Of a DNA stretch of 15,067 nucleotides, positions 14,928 through 15,067 are shown in pieces (position 1 is the stretch's first letter; every line of letters starts with the position of its first letter). The stretch is from an uncultured Chlamydiae bacterium (GTDB taxonomy: Bacteria; Chlamydiota; Chlamydiia; Chlamydiales; SM23-39), in NCBI GenBank assembly GCA_903864395.1, contig CAIPFQ010000239.1, forward strand, positions 1 to 15,067. Reading direction: 5' to 3'. Under the pieces are notes generated by a model. It did no database searches. It had not been told where the DNA came from and saw nothing but the letters and a program-made list of their open reading frames with translations. The position numbers were made by a program, and so were the translations under genes.

Positions 14928-14944
14928 CTCGACTTTGCAGCTTT
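14928..14944 (+). repeat. 17-bp repeat, second copy
   Basis: Second copy of CTCGACTTTGCAGCTTT (first at 13649-13665). It lies between the start of the Wzy/WaaL-type gene and the compound palindrome at the window edge, and may be part of the same repeat element. Confidence 0.6.
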
Positions 14945-14967
14945 TGTGGGCTGCCTGCCTTGGCTAT

Positions 14968-15067
14968 TTGTCCTCGGACGTTCGACCCATGGTCGAACTG
15001 GGCGATTATTTAAACCAGGCAGGGGTTTTTAACCCCTTCCCGATTTAAATAACGCCCCCGAGAACAA
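14968..15067. repeat. Compound palindrome (MITE- or REP-like), reaching the window edge
   Basis: About 100 nt fold almost completely on themselves. The outer arms are TTGTCCTCGG (14968-14977) and CCGAGAACAA (15058-15067), with one mismatch. The next stem pairs GGGCGATTATTTAAA (15000-15014) with TTTAAATAACGCCC (15044-15057), with one bulged A. The inner stem pairs GGCAGGGGTT (15018-15027) with AACCCCTTCC (15031-15040) around a TTT loop. A separate side hairpin, GTTCGACC-CAT-GGTCGAAC (14980-14998), is only in the left half. This is too elaborate for a simple terminator. It resembles a small non-autonomous mobile element or intergenic repeat. The window ends exactly at the outer arm, so the true end may lie beyond. 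Confidence 0.7.

Noticed and set aside
14968..15067. Integron attC site
   Set aside because: The palindrome lacks the RYYYAAC and GTTRRRY core pair in the right positions, and no integrase or gene cassettes are present.

Overview
The window holds most of a surface-polysaccharide (O-antigen, LPS-type or capsule) biosynthesis region from a Gram-negative-type bacterium, followed at the right end by decayed accessory DNA. Base composition is AT-leaning (22-45% GC in hand-counted lines of the first 2.7 kb, mostly 40-55% later). The decayed ATPase/nuclease gene (AAA-ATPase_like plus PD-(D/E)XK, DUF1703) is a family common in host-associated bacteria, Chlamydiota relatives among them. I would not name a taxon on this evidence.

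Left block (1-4238, minus strand, transcribed right to left): SAM methyltransferase, PhyH-type dioxygenase, nucleotide-sugar 4,6-dehydratase/epimerase, GT2 glycosyltransferase, and a second methyltransferase that runs off the left edge. The genes are 0-22 nt apart and form one apparent operon.

Second block (4356-7198, plus strand): DegT/DnrJ/EryC1/StrS sugar aminotransferase, WbuC-type cupin, VioB-like hexapeptide acyltransferase, and a third methyltransferase, all overlapping. A back-to-back promoter region at 4239-4355 separates it from the left block. Together the two blocks could make an N-acylated amino-deoxy sugar (dehydratase, then aminotransferase, then acyltransferase), with methylation and hydroxylation of the sugar or chain.

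Third block (11476-7165, minus strand): split transketolase N and C subunits, a zinc-binding medium-chain dehydrogenase, a HAD-fold protein and an APH-fold kinase, all overlapping by 4-52 nt. This looks like a dedicated pathway for a ketose- or polyol-derived building block. Its product cannot be read from the sequence, and it is the best candidate here for undescribed chemistry.

Right end (11615-15067): an ATPase/nuclease gene interrupted by two in-frame stop codons; an orphan HigB/RelE-type toxin remnant lying exactly between two 98-bp direct repeats; a Wzy/WaaL-type membrane protein on the minus strand whose last codons lie in one of those repeats; and a roughly 100-nt compound palindrome at the window edge. 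I found no tRNA, rRNA, CRISPR array or intact insertion sequence.
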